DNA of 64,000 nt from Stenomitos frigidus_A (GTDB taxonomy: Bacteria > Cyanobacteriota > Cyanobacteriia > Leptolyngbyales > Leptolyngbyaceae): assembly GCF_963877135.1 (NCBI RefSeq), contig NZ_CAWNSW010000017.1:1-64000 (forward strand), in the 5' to 3' direction. Positions 39,101 to 47,319 of the stretch are shown piece by piece. The notes under the pieces are model-generated. The model did no database searches, was not told the origin of the DNA, and saw only the letters and a program-made list of their open reading frames with translations. The stretch's first letter is position 1; the number at the start of each line of letters is the position of its first letter. The translations under genes and the position numbers were made by a program.

Positions 39101-39331
39101 GCAGCGTCCAGTCCCGCTAGCAATCCCTGCGTCTCTGCTAGAGCTGATGATGCACTCATTCTGCAAATTCTGGACAGTGCACCCAAGCAAACCAAAGCCT
39201 TAGAAGCCAGCGATCGCGCCAGGCACACCAACCCTATACCGAGCCAAGCAACACCGCAAAAGGCAAGACTGCCAAAGGCTTTGAAGCTCGCGCCCAACGT
39301 TTTGATACCAGCTACGACATGGCGAGAGTAA
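36152..39331 (+). CDS. TPS-domain exoprotein (filamentous haemagglutinin type)
   Basis: About 1059 residues from the ATG at 36152, which has GAGG 5 bp upstream and starts a signal peptide (MQAISGIGSLLLVSTLLAAV, cleavage after CQAQ). Residues up to about 250 form a two-partner-secretion domain: GSNLFQSFQQF, LYLMNSAGIVFG (normally NPxG, here Ser for Pro) and VAGSFIATTANGI. The rest is a long beta-helix-like region with Ala/Gly/Thr-rich repeats. Such proteins cross the outer membrane through a TpsB pore, which is not encoded in the window. The product is probably cell-surface or released. It is followed after 4 bp by the TPR-CHAT gene. Confidence 0.9.
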   Translation: MQAISGIGSLLLVSTLLAAVWPCQAQVNGAIDGTKTIVNQAGNTFTITGGTIAGSNLFQSFQQFGLTQEQTANFLASPGIQNILARVTGGDASVINGLLQVSGSTANLYLMNSAGIVFGAKARLDVAGSFIATTANGIGFGDKWLNAAGTNDYATLLGQPDRFAFTVLQPGAIVNAGILAVGANQGLLLLGGTVVNTGQLIASSGQITIATVSGQSLVRLSQPGSLLSFELAPLPSRAPRPAPGEMTAATPQPNAWTLPIASLPALLTGGIGVNATGFTVNQAGVVALTGSGLAIEPGDVVAGHLTAGTATLAATHNLTLVESQLQTTGDLSLLATNTVRLRDSAANPTILQAGKTLLIRGNQGVDLFALNHPASGLFSGGDTVLRSANPIRSDVHYVVGGNLKFEDLNGKAGTLFSLNDPVILAAGDVTMGDYTGASLHILAGGSVTLGAIVIDNVDTTANTINPANPNPALASLASLTRADGSPLYVNVTPTLDSAGNVQRLPQASHQLVINGSTRPTLDVRAGINWAALGGVPGQSFFPNPFPPGTATTGPTLTAPPSSADLTIASISIANVFDTINGIGRSNTVLLTNQYVPNLALAGGAIRVWGQSFLLPTGEPDPKGITAAGIYLNNAPGVVVIDSRSSITSGNIIARPSSIDLRAVGNITTGDLAASAPSQTSQDSVVLVSKTGNIVVNTIDAGSNGIDVQAGGLFQAIAAVNNVLDGQEFFSINVLPQPGTDLRAFLDQKGITVAPNTSIPISFPQQPIVSLIARPQSPTQTGKAAGSLNAPITITYGGGTRLILDQTIPVFHGLDPANPGIPTVGRIIIRGNNEAFYAGSVVTPFLPITSDAFLSRNNVTNTYEPVTAATNVQFGLYRNHRFAPLSFGSVNFPNTASGVTAAIVIGGGNDNAFYGATQNQIFPPVVPLAPGENAPNAATNGLQLGTAVLVTEQRVDNPSQNGGCRPASNLALDTGSATAQPAGRAASSPASNPCVSARADDALILQILDSAPKQTKALEASDRARHTNPIPSQATPQKARLPKALKLAPNVLIPATTWRE

Positions 39332-39335
39332 TCTG

Positions 39336-41978
39336 ATGCCGCCAATGCAATGCCTGCCCCCACTGGTGCTTCTACTAGTACTGCAAACAGCGTTGATCAG
39401 TCGAGCCCAGTCTTTACCCGTAACGGTCTTGACTCAGCCAATCGCCAATCGTGTCCTTTCGGCGGAACCCGATCGCACGGCTGCTGAATGGCAACAACAG
39501 GGCAGTCAACACTATCAGGCAGGACAGCTTGAGGCCGCGGTCAAAGCCTGGCAGCAGGCACGCACGCTATATCAGCAGCAACACGACCCAAGCGGGGAAG
39601 CGTCGACGCTCACCAGTCTGGGTGCTGTCTATGTACAGCTCGAACGGTATCGTGAGGCGATCGCGTCCCTTGAGGCGTTTCTACCCCTTGCACCACAGGT
39701 CAGTCGCCGTATGGAAGCACAGGCATTAAGTAATTTGGGCCTTGCCTATGTGGCGCTAGGCAACTATGCCGGGGCGATTGAATCCCAGCGGCGAGCGGGT
39801 AAACTCATGCAAACGAGCGGCGATCGTCGGGGCTTGGGGCAGGTATTGGTGAACCTGGGTAATGCGTTTAAAGCCGTGGGAGATTATGACAAGGCCACGA
39901 TCGCCTATCAGCAAAGCCTCAAAATGGCGCGGCAGACGAACGATCTGGTGAGTGAAGGCACGGCACTGGGAAATCTGGGCAGCGTTTACAGTAATTTGGG
40001 GCAGTATGACGACGCGATCGCGGCACAGCAGCGCAGTCTAGAGCTTGCTAAAGCGACTGGCAATCGTGAAGGGCAGGCAAGCACACTCCTGAATTTAGGG
40101 ACGGTTTACCATGTGCGGGGCGATCGCCAGAGGGCCATCAGCTATTACAACGACAGTTTGGCGATCGCGCGGCAAATGAACAACCGCAAGCGAACGGTAG
40201 AAGCACTTGGCAGTCTGGGCTTAGTTTATGAAGACTTAAAGGACTATACCAAGTCAATTGCCTACTACGAGCAAAGTTTGACGATCGTCCAGACACTCGA
40301 CGACCCACAGTTAGCCGGACTAACGCTCAACAATTTGGGCCACGCTCTCTTTAGTGCTGGCAGTTTGACAGAAGCAGAAACACGCTTGCGAGAGGCGATC
40401 GCAAAGCTGGATGCCCTCCGCCCTGGGTTAAGCGACACGTACAAAGCCTCCATCTTTGACACCCAAATCTATACCTACAACCTGCTTCAGCAAATCTTGC
40501 TGGCTGCCCACAAGCCCGAAGCAGCACTGGAAATGACTGAACACGGGCGGGCACGGGCGTTTGTAGAATTGCTGGCAAGGAGGGGGCAAGCGGGGCAGGG
40601 GAGCAGAGGGACAGGGGAGCGAAACGGGCAGGAACCCGACACCCAACTCCCGACTCCCGACTCCCAACTAGCCGTGCAGCCCATTTCGATCGCCGCCATT
40701 AAAGCCGTCGCGCAACAGCAACAGGCCACATTAGTCGAGTATGCGATCGTACCGGATGATGACTTCAAGGCGCAGGGCAAGCAGCGTGCCAGAGAGTCTG
40801 AGCTACTTATCTGGGTAGTACAGCCAACAGGCAAGGTGGCTTTTCGGCGGGTTGATCTCAAACCTTTATGGCAAACCGGGTCAACGCTGGTGGATGTAGT
40901 TCGCCTTGCTCGTTGCCTGTCACCGCAAGTGAGCTGTGACGAACTTGCCCAGAAAATTCGCCCATCGGGAAGTAGCGCCGCGCAACCATCCGGTTCCAGT
41001 CAACTTCAGATTATGCCAACCTCATCCTCGCCCGGCGAGCAAGTGGGCAAGCGCCGCGTTCGCAAACAGCCCGGACTACGGAAACTGCATCAGCTTCTCA
41101 TAGAACCGATCGCCGATCTGCTACCCCTCAGCCTCAACGCTCGCGTGATCTTTATCCCTCAAGAATCTCTCTTTCTGGTGCCCTTCGCCGCGCTTCAGGC
41201 TGCTGACGGTAGCTATTTAATCGAACATCACACCATCCTCACGGCACCCGCTATTCAAGTCCTGGAGCTTACCCGACAGCAACAGGCGAGAGGCAGAGAG
41301 CGGCACGGTCAATCCCCGCACGCTTCTCTCCTCAACCCTCTCTCCTCTCTGATCATCGGCAATCCCACCATGCCATTTGTCTCGACTGAACCGGGACAAC
41401 CGCCAGAACAACTGCCACCCTTGCCGGGGGCTGAAAAAGAAGCGATCGCGATCGCCCAACTGCTAGGCACAAGAGCCATTACACGTAAGCAGGCAACTAA
41501 AGTCAGTCTGCTCAAAAAACTGACAGCCGCGCGGTTAGTGCATTTTGCTACACACGGGCTCTTAGAGTATGGCAGTCAAAATGCCTCCCTTAAGGGGCTA
41601 GGGATACCGGGCGCGATCGCCCTCGCACCATCCCAAGGCGATGATGGCTTACTCACGACCAGCGACGTACTCAATCTGCACTTGACGGCTGAACTCGTCA
41701 CGCTTAGCGCCTGTGATACTGGGCAGGGCAGAATTACCGGCGATGGAGTGATTGGACTATCGCGTGCCTTTATTTCGGCAGGCGTTCCCAGCGTGATTGT
41801 TTCCCTGTGGGCAGTCTCTGATGCCGCGACGGCTAAACTCATGACGACCTTCTACCATGCCCTCCAACAGCAACCGGACAAAGCCCAGGCACTCCGACAG
41901 GCCATGCTCATCACAATGAAAGACTATCCTTACCCGCTTGACTGGGCAGCCTTTACGCTCATTGGCGAAGCCGAGTAA
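39336..41978 (+). CDS. Secreted TPR-CHAT (caspase-like) protein
   Basis: 880 residues. A probable signal peptide (LPPLVLLLVLQTALISRAQS) is followed by at least seven tetratricopeptide units (about 45-370, with repeated LGNLGSVYSNLGQYDDAI-like blocks), a linker, and a C-terminal CHAT domain (about 570-880). The caspase-type dyad is present: H740 in HFATHG and C793 in LSACDTG. The domain end VIVSLWAVSDAATAKLM is canonical. The linker includes a repeat-derived insert (GQGSRGTGERNGQ and TPDSQL). The start codon is 4 bp after the exoprotein stop, so both are made together. A cysteine protease acting in the periplasm or outside, possibly on the exoprotein, is inferred. Confidence 0.93.
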   Translation: MPPMQCLPPLVLLLVLQTALISRAQSLPVTVLTQPIANRVLSAEPDRTAAEWQQQGSQHYQAGQLEAAVKAWQQARTLYQQQHDPSGEASTLTSLGAVYVQLERYREAIASLEAFLPLAPQVSRRMEAQALSNLGLAYVALGNYAGAIESQRRAGKLMQTSGDRRGLGQVLVNLGNAFKAVGDYDKATIAYQQSLKMARQTNDLVSEGTALGNLGSVYSNLGQYDDAIAAQQRSLELAKATGNREGQASTLLNLGTVYHVRGDRQRAISYYNDSLAIARQMNNRKRTVEALGSLGLVYEDLKDYTKSIAYYEQSLTIVQTLDDPQLAGLTLNNLGHALFSAGSLTEAETRLREAIAKLDALRPGLSDTYKASIFDTQIYTYNLLQQILLAAHKPEAALEMTEHGRARAFVELLARRGQAGQGSRGTGERNGQEPDTQLPTPDSQLAVQPISIAAIKAVAQQQQATLVEYAIVPDDDFKAQGKQRARESELLIWVVQPTGKVAFRRVDLKPLWQTGSTLVDVVRLARCLSPQVSCDELAQKIRPSGSSAAQPSGSSQLQIMPTSSSPGEQVGKRRVRKQPGLRKLHQLLIEPIADLLPLSLNARVIFIPQESLFLVPFAALQAADGSYLIEHHTILTAPAIQVLELTRQQQARGRERHGQSPHASLLNPLSSLIIGNPTMPFVSTEPGQPPEQLPPLPGAEKEAIAIAQLLGTRAITRKQATKVSLLKKLTAARLVHFATHGLLEYGSQNASLKGLGIPGAIALAPSQGDDGLLTTSDVLNLHLTAELVTLSACDTGQGRITGDGVIGLSRAFISAGVPSVIVSLWAVSDAATAKLMTTFYHALQQQPDKAQALRQAMLITMKDYPYPLDWAAFTLIGEAE
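40580..40670. repeat. Intergenic-type repeats inside the CHAT gene linker
   Basis: GGGGCAGGGGAGCAGAGGGACAGG-like G-rich units (40583-40620, described in part) and CCCGACT/CCCAACT heptamers (40642-40670) occur within the coding sequence between the TPR and CHAT parts. Both are frequent between genes in cyanobacteria. They encode a Gly/Arg/Gln/Pro-rich linker without breaking the frame. Confidence 0.75.
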
Positions 41979-42130
41979 ACGGTGTGAAAGACTTGATTTG
42001 ATGGATGAGTCAACGTTGCATTGCACACTTCAACAGTTGCAATAGGGTTCATAAAGCACGATCGCCGTTGGAGGAATCAGCTACACTGCCCAAGGTGTGA
42101 CCAAGCGGTACCTTTTTTCTTGGAAATCAC

Positions 42131-43786
42131 CTAAAGATTGTTGTCCCAGCAACTCAAATCGCCAGCGCGTTGAGTAAAGCGGAGGTTTTCTCGATAATCC
42201 ACAGGGCAGTCAATGACAGTGGGAACATCCTGCTCTAGCGCTTCTTTGAGAATTGGAATCAGATCCAAACAGGATTCTACACGGTAGCCTTTCAAACCCA
42301 TACTTTCAGCAAACTTCACAAAATCGGGATTGCCAAATTTGATAAAGGCCGCGCTACCAAACTGGTTTTGCTGTTTCCATTCGATTAAGCCATAGCCACC
42401 ATCATTGAAAATCAGCGTGACGAACGGCGTACCGATCCGCAGCGCCGTTTCCAGTTCCTGACAGTTCATCATGAAGCCGCCATCACCTGTGACGGCAACA
42501 ACGCGCTGTTCGGGATGCACCAGCTTAGCCGCGATCGCGCCTGGAATAGCAATGCCCATCGCCGCAAAACCGTTAGAAATAATGCAGGTATTGGGGCGTT
42601 CGCAATGATAGTGCCGTGCCATCCACATTTTGTGAGCACCCACATCTGAGATCACAATGTCTTCTGGTCCCATCACCTGGCGGAGGTCATAAATAATTTT
42701 TTGCGGCTTGATGGGAAAACCGTCATCCTTTGCATACTGCACATAGTCGTTACGAATATCGGTGCGTAGCTCCAAGGCATAGGGGTCTGGTTTGTTGGCA
42801 CGATCAGCACGATACAGAATTTCTCTCAGAGAATCAGAAATATCACCTACCACTTCGGCAACAGGAATATAGCTGCTGTCCACTTCAGCGGGCATAGCCC
42901 CAACATGGATAATCGGAATCGTACCCTCGGGATTCCATTTTTTGGGTGAGTATTCGATCAGGTCGTACCCCACACAAATGATGAGATCGGCGCGATCGAA
43001 CCCGCAGCTGATATAGTCGCGTTGCTGCAAACCAACCGCCCAAAGTGCCAGCGGATGGGTATAACGAATCACGCCTTTGCCCATGAAACTATTAGCGACC
43101 GGAATATTCAACCGCGTGGCAAATTCAGTCAGCACTTCACTCGCGTTGGCTCGAATGGCACCATTGCCGACCAGGATCAACGGGTTTTCTGCGTGAGAAA
43201 TAAAAGCGGCTGCTTTTTCAATGCTCTGAAACGACGCATAGGTTTTTTCTTTGTTATCTTTCACCAGAGGTTTACCAGGCGCAGGCATTGCCGCAATGTT
43301 TTCGGGCAAGTCGATATGAACCGCTCCTGGCTTTTCTGCCTGCGAAATCTTAAAGGCTTTCCGGACAATCTCAGGCGTGTTGCTGGGGCGGACAATCTGG
43401 GTGTTCCACTTCGTGACTGGCGCAAACATAGCGACCAGATCAAGATATTGATGCGATTCAATGTGCATCCGATCAGTACCCACTTGACCGGTAATTGCAA
43501 CTAGCGGTGCGCGATCGAGATTGGCATCTGCGACACCCGTCATCAAGTTCGTTGCCCCTGGCCCCAAGGTGGAAAGACACACGCCTGGTTTGCCAGTGAG
43601 TCGCCCGTAGACATCAGCCATAAACGCGGCCCCTTGTTCATGGCGCGTGGTAATAAACTGAATCGACGAGTGTTTCAGCGCCTCAAGGACGTGCAGATTT
43701 TCTTCGCCCGGTAGCCCAAAGATGTAGCGAACGCCTTCATTCTCCAAACAGCGCACTAGCAGTTCGGCAGTATTCATCTCGCCCAT
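42131..43786 (-). CDS. 2-oxoglutarate decarboxylase (annotated in many genomes as acetolactate synthase)
   Basis: 551 residues from the ATG at 43786, with AAAGGGG upstream. A thiamine-diphosphate enzyme of the acetolactate synthase superfamily: catalytic Glu in TTRHEQGAAFMADVYGR, STLGPGATNLMTG, and the ThDP motif GDGGFMMN ... NDGGYG. It lies directly downstream of a succinic-semialdehyde-type dehydrogenase on the same strand, the arrangement that identified 2-oxoglutarate decarboxylase in Synechococcus sp. PCC 7002. The reaction would be 2-oxoglutarate to succinic semialdehyde plus CO2, closing the TCA cycle without 2-oxoglutarate dehydrogenase. By sequence alone a true acetolactate synthase cannot be excluded. 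The 290-bp gap to the partner holds no gene. Confidence 0.85.
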   Translation of the reverse strand: MGEMNTAELLVRCLENEGVRYIFGLPGEENLHVLEALKHSSIQFITTRHEQGAAFMADVYGRLTGKPGVCLSTLGPGATNLMTGVADANLDRAPLVAITGQVGTDRMHIESHQYLDLVAMFAPVTKWNTQIVRPSNTPEIVRKAFKISQAEKPGAVHIDLPENIAAMPAPGKPLVKDNKEKTYASFQSIEKAAAFISHAENPLILVGNGAIRANASEVLTEFATRLNIPVANSFMGKGVIRYTHPLALWAVGLQQRDYISCGFDRADLIICVGYDLIEYSPKKWNPEGTIPIIHVGAMPAEVDSSYIPVAEVVGDISDSLREILYRADRANKPDPYALELRTDIRNDYVQYAKDDGFPIKPQKIIYDLRQVMGPEDIVISDVGAHKMWMARHYHCERPNTCIISNGFAAMGIAIPGAIAAKLVHPEQRVVAVTGDGGFMMNCQELETALRIGTPFVTLIFNDGGYGLIEWKQQNQFGSAAFIKFGNPDFVKFAESMGLKGYRVESCLDLIPILKEALEQDVPTVIDCPVDYRENLRFTQRAGDLSCWDNNL

Positions 43787-44076
43787 GCTCTTTACCCCTT
43801 TCACAAAAACTAAGTATTCCCGTTGTGTCGTTCGCTCTCAATCAAGCAGTGGGTTGTGTCCAGTTCTTAACAAGAAGGAACATAGCGCTTCCTGCCACCC
43901 TCTTCCTGTCTTAGCACGTTCCGGACGATCACTCTTCAATTTCGTTACAAAGAACACAGCCGCAAAAAGGAAAGTGTTGGGAAGCGTTGACAGGTACCGT
44001 CTGAAACCAATCAAGGCTAAAAGCGAAAGCGTGTTATGACTTTCCTTCCTCATCCTTGATCTTTCATGTTTCCTGT

Positions 44077-45441
44077 CTACTGCACCCAGACAGTCTTGAT
44101 GTTAACGAACTCATGAATCCCCTGAACGCCCAATTCACGCCCAAAGCCCGATCGCTTAATGCCCCCAAACGGTAAACGTGGATCAGACTTGACCATGCTG
44201 TTGATAAAGACCGATCCTGCTTCCAGTTCATGGGCTAAACGATCTTGTTCGGCTTGATCAGTAGTCCAAGCACTAGCTCCCAAACCAAACGGGGTGCTGT
44301 TGGCAAGTCGAATTGCATCGTCTATGTTCGCCACCCGAAACAGCATTGCCACAGGGCCAAATAGTTCTTCCTGAGCCGTAGAGCTATCGATCGGAACCTG
44401 AGTGAGGATCGTTGGCGGATAAAAATTGCCAGTACCGTCAAGGGGTTTGCCACCGATAAGCACCTGCGCGCCTTGCTGAATCGCGGTTTGTACCTGTTGT
44501 TCTAAATCTTGCAGAATGCCGGGTGTCGCTAACGGCCCAATATCGGTATCAGTCAGCATGGGATCGCCGACTTTGAGCGTTTGGTACTTCTCCAGCAGTC
44601 GTTTTTCAAACTCGTCGTAAATGGCATCTGCCACAATAAAGCGCTTGGCAGCAATGCAAGATTGGCCATTATTAATCATGCGTGCGGTGACAGCCGTGGC
44701 GATCGCAGTCTCCAGATCCGCACTGGGCAGCACAATAAATGGATCGCTGCCGCCCAATTCCAACACTACTTTTTTGATTTGCTTACCCGCTGTTGCTGCC
44801 AGACTGGCGCCTGCAGATTCGCTGCCTGTCAGCGTAGCAGCCTTAACACGATCGTCCGTCACCACCGCTGCCACCTGATCTGACCCAATGAGCAAGGTCT
44901 GAAACGCACCCTCTGGAAAGCCTGCTCGCTGAAGTATAGACTCGATCGCCAAGGCTGACTGAGGCACATTCGACGCATGTTTGAGCAAGCCCACATTGCC
45001 TGCCATGAGTGCTGGAGCCGCAAAGCGAAAGACCTGCCAGAACGGAAAATTCCAAGGCATCACCGCTAAAACAGCACCAATCGGCTGATAGCTCACAAAG
45101 CTTTTGCTCGCATCTGTTGGCACTGAGACATCCGCAAGGAACGCGGCAGCATGGTCAGCGTAGAAGCGGCAAACAGTAGCGCATTTCTCCACTTCGCCGA
45201 TCGCGGCTTTCAAGGGTTTGCCCATCTCTAGCGTCATGATTTTGCCAAACGCTGCTTTTTCCAACTCTAGAATGACAGCGGCAGCCGTTAACCACTGCGA
45301 TCGCCGCTTCAATGTAGTGTTTCTATACGCTTCAAACGTCTGCTGCGCCAGCGCTAACTTGTGCTCAATCTCGATCGCGGTCAGCGCGTCAAACGTTTTG
45401 ATGGTCTCTCCTGTGGTGGGATTAATTGTGGCAATACCCAT
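44077..45441 (-). CDS. Succinic semialdehyde dehydrogenase
   Basis: 454 residues from the ATG at 45441, with GGAGA 7 bp upstream. An upstream extension to 45489 is unlikely. Aldehyde dehydrogenase fold: MPWNFPFWQVFR, the catalytic Glu in LELGGSDPFIV, and the catalytic Cys in NNGQSCIAAKRF. The ending FGGIKRSGFGRELG is that of the SSADH (GabD/Sad) group. Paired with the neighbouring decarboxylase it would oxidise succinic semialdehyde to succinate with NAD(P)+, the second step of the cyanobacterial TCA bypass. Confidence 0.88.
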   Translation of the reverse strand: MGIATINPTTGETIKTFDALTAIEIEHKLALAQQTFEAYRNTTLKRRSQWLTAAAVILELEKAAFGKIMTLEMGKPLKAAIGEVEKCATVCRFYADHAAAFLADVSVPTDASKSFVSYQPIGAVLAVMPWNFPFWQVFRFAAPALMAGNVGLLKHASNVPQSALAIESILQRAGFPEGAFQTLLIGSDQVAAVVTDDRVKAATLTGSESAGASLAATAGKQIKKVVLELGGSDPFIVLPSADLETAIATAVTARMINNGQSCIAAKRFIVADAIYDEFEKRLLEKYQTLKVGDPMLTDTDIGPLATPGILQDLEQQVQTAIQQGAQVLIGGKPLDGTGNFYPPTILTQVPIDSSTAQEELFGPVAMLFRVANIDDAIRLANSTPFGLGASAWTTDQAEQDRLAHELEAGSVFINSMVKSDPRLPFGGIKRSGFGRELGVQGIHEFVNIKTVWVQ

Positions 45442-45908
45442 AGCTGTTCTCCGTTGACTCCTGACGTCTGGCTCCTGGTTTTCACCCATACTGCTGCAAG
45501 TCGTTCACCACAACTACTGATAAGACTCAGCAGCGTATAAGGACAGGATAAATACTGTCGCTTTGTCGCTCTAGACACATTAATTAACTCGTTGCCCCTT
45601 TCCCAGCATATCTACAGTTCCTGGGTTGAAGACAATCCAGACAAAATGGCTTTAAAACTTAAACTAAAATTAAGCTTTGGCCTTAGAATTGAAGCAAGCT
45701 TACCGTTCATGCCTTCGCCCTGTCCTTTGTTAAGCGTGATTGCTGCCTTATCTCATCGATCGCTCTAACGTTGCTACAGTCTCTCCGCGCTACAGTCTCT
45801 CCGTCAAATGTAACTGCTGCTGCGTTTGGTGTTATCCCTGACGAAGAGCCACCGCACTCCTCGCACTTGGAACGCATAGATTTTTATCTTCACAACCTGC
45901 AATCGTTA
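45442..45908. other. Divergent spacer with a 16-bp direct repeat
   Basis: It lies between the dehydrogenase (leftward) and the receiver-domain gene (rightward). A direct repeat GCTACAGTCTCTCCGC occupies 45773-45803 in nearly two copies. An AT-rich stretch at 45650-45677 contains TTAA words. The receiver gene's frame is open from a TTG at 45771, so part of this could be coding. Confidence 0.45.
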
Positions 45909-46301
45909 ATGGTGAGCAACCATCGTCTGCTTGCAGTGGATGATGACGAAGACAGTTTGTTGCTGTTAGCGCAAACGCTGGCACGCCCGGATCGATCGCT
46001 GGCAACGGCTCAAAATGGCAAAACGGCGTTGAGGTTAGCGCAAACCTGGCAACCTAGTATGATTTTGCTCGATATTGTGCTACCTGATCTAAGTGGCTTT
46101 GATGTAGTGCAGCAGCTGAAGCAGAATGCGGCAACGGCTAACATTCCCATCATTGCTGTGACGGCTTTAGCAAGAGCGGACGATCGACAGAAGCTTTTGC
46201 AAGCTGGCTGTCACGAGTGTGTGAGCAAACCCTATCTCCTAGAAGACCTGGAACTGGCCGTCGATCGCTGCCTTGATCTGTCAACTTTAGCCTGCGCGTA
46301 G
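45909..46301 (+). CDS. Stand-alone response regulator receiver (CheY-like)
   Basis: About 130 residues from the ATG at 45909, just before the receiver core. An upstream TTG start at 45771 would add 46 residues without resemblance to the family. Core features: acidic pocket AVDDDED, phosphoacceptor Asp in MILLDIVLPDLSG, Thr in AVTALAR and Lys in CVSKPY. There is no output domain, so it works through protein contacts. No histidine kinase is adjacent. Confidence 0.85.
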   Translation: MVSNHRLLAVDDDEDSLLLLAQTLARPDRSLATAQNGKTALRLAQTWQPSMILLDIVLPDLSGFDVVQQLKQNAATANIPIIAVTALARADDRQKLLQAGCHECVSKPYLLEDLELAVDRCLDLSTLACA

Positions 46302-46584
46302 AATCTTTCTGAAAAGAATAGTGTTGCAAGTTAATGTGCTGTTACAAGCTCAGCTACGCGTCATCGCTTCCTGCTTACGCCCTGTCTGTGACCACCCGTG
46401 AACCCTTCAGCACCACTGTGGGAAAGCTTTTATGCCGTTGGCGACCCTTTCTCCTGAACGTTAAAGGCGGTTTTGCGATCCCCTAGCTCCTGCCCTCCTC
46501 ACAGCAAACTGGATCGGTTGGTCACTAGAAGCCTTAGACTGAATGATGCAGTAAATTGTGCATTCAACCCCAACCGAGCGACCC

Positions 46585-47319
46585 GTGCGAAAAATAGTTA
46601 TTGCTGGCAACTGGAAAATGTATAAAACCCAAGCAGAAGCAATGGAGTTTCTCCAGGGTTTTATGCCTCATCTCAACGACGTTGCAGACGATCGGGAAGT
46701 CGTGCTCTGCGTCCCCTTCACCGCTTTAGTAAGCCTGTCGCAGTCTTTGCACGGCAGCTTGATTCGCCTGGGTGCACAAAATGTTCATTGGGAAACGTCT
46801 GGAGCGTACACTGGAGAAGTGGCTGCGCCAATGCTAACGGAGATTGGCGTACGTTATGTCATTGTGGGGCATAGTGAACGGCGGCAGTACTTTGGCGAAA
46901 CGGATGAGACTGTTAACTTACGCTTAAAAGCGGCACAAGCTGCCGGGTTGACACCGATTCTCTGCGTCGGTGAAACCAAGCAGCAGCGAGATATTGGCGA
47001 AACAGAATCGGTGATTTTTAGCCAGCTTGAAAACGGTCTTACGGGCATTGATCAAACGAACCTGGTTGTTGCGTACGAGCCGATCTGGGCGATCGGCACT
47101 GGTGATACCTGCGAATCATCCGAAGCCAACCGAGTGATTGGGCTCATTCGGGCACAGCTGACTAATCCTGATGTGCCAATTCAGTATGGCGGCTCAGTCA
47201 AACCCGATAATGTAGACGAAATTTTGCAGCAGCCCGAAATTGATGGGGCGCTGGTCGGTGGAGCCAGTCTGCAACCAGACAGCTTTGCTCGGATTGTCAA
47301 TTTTTCAGGGGGTCAGTAG
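46585..47319 (+). CDS. tpiA: Triosephosphate isomerase
   Basis: 244 residues from the GTG at 46585, where the family start (RKIVIAGNWKMYKTQ) begins. An in-frame GTG at 46558 is an alternative. It interconverts dihydroxyacetone phosphate and glyceraldehyde 3-phosphate in glycolysis and the Calvin cycle. Catalytic residues: Lys in GNWKMYK, His in VGHSERRQYFGE, and Glu in AYEPIWAIGTG. The phosphate-binding loops QYGGSVKP and LVGGASL are intact. Single gene. Confidence 0.97.
   Translation: MRKIVIAGNWKMYKTQAEAMEFLQGFMPHLNDVADDREVVLCVPFTALVSLSQSLHGSLIRLGAQNVHWETSGAYTGEVAAPMLTEIGVRYVIVGHSERRQYFGETDETVNLRLKAAQAAGLTPILCVGETKQQRDIGETESVIFSQLENGLTGIDQTNLVVAYEPIWAIGTGDTCESSEANRVIGLIRAQLTNPDVPIQYGGSVKPDNVDEILQQPEIDGALVGGASLQPDSFARIVNFSGGQ

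Noticed and set aside
45658..45676. Two TTAA octamers at 11-bp spacing between the dehydrogenase and receiver genes
   Set aside because: CTTAAACT and ATTAAGCT match only partly and neither neighbour is an expected phosphate gene. Treated as background.
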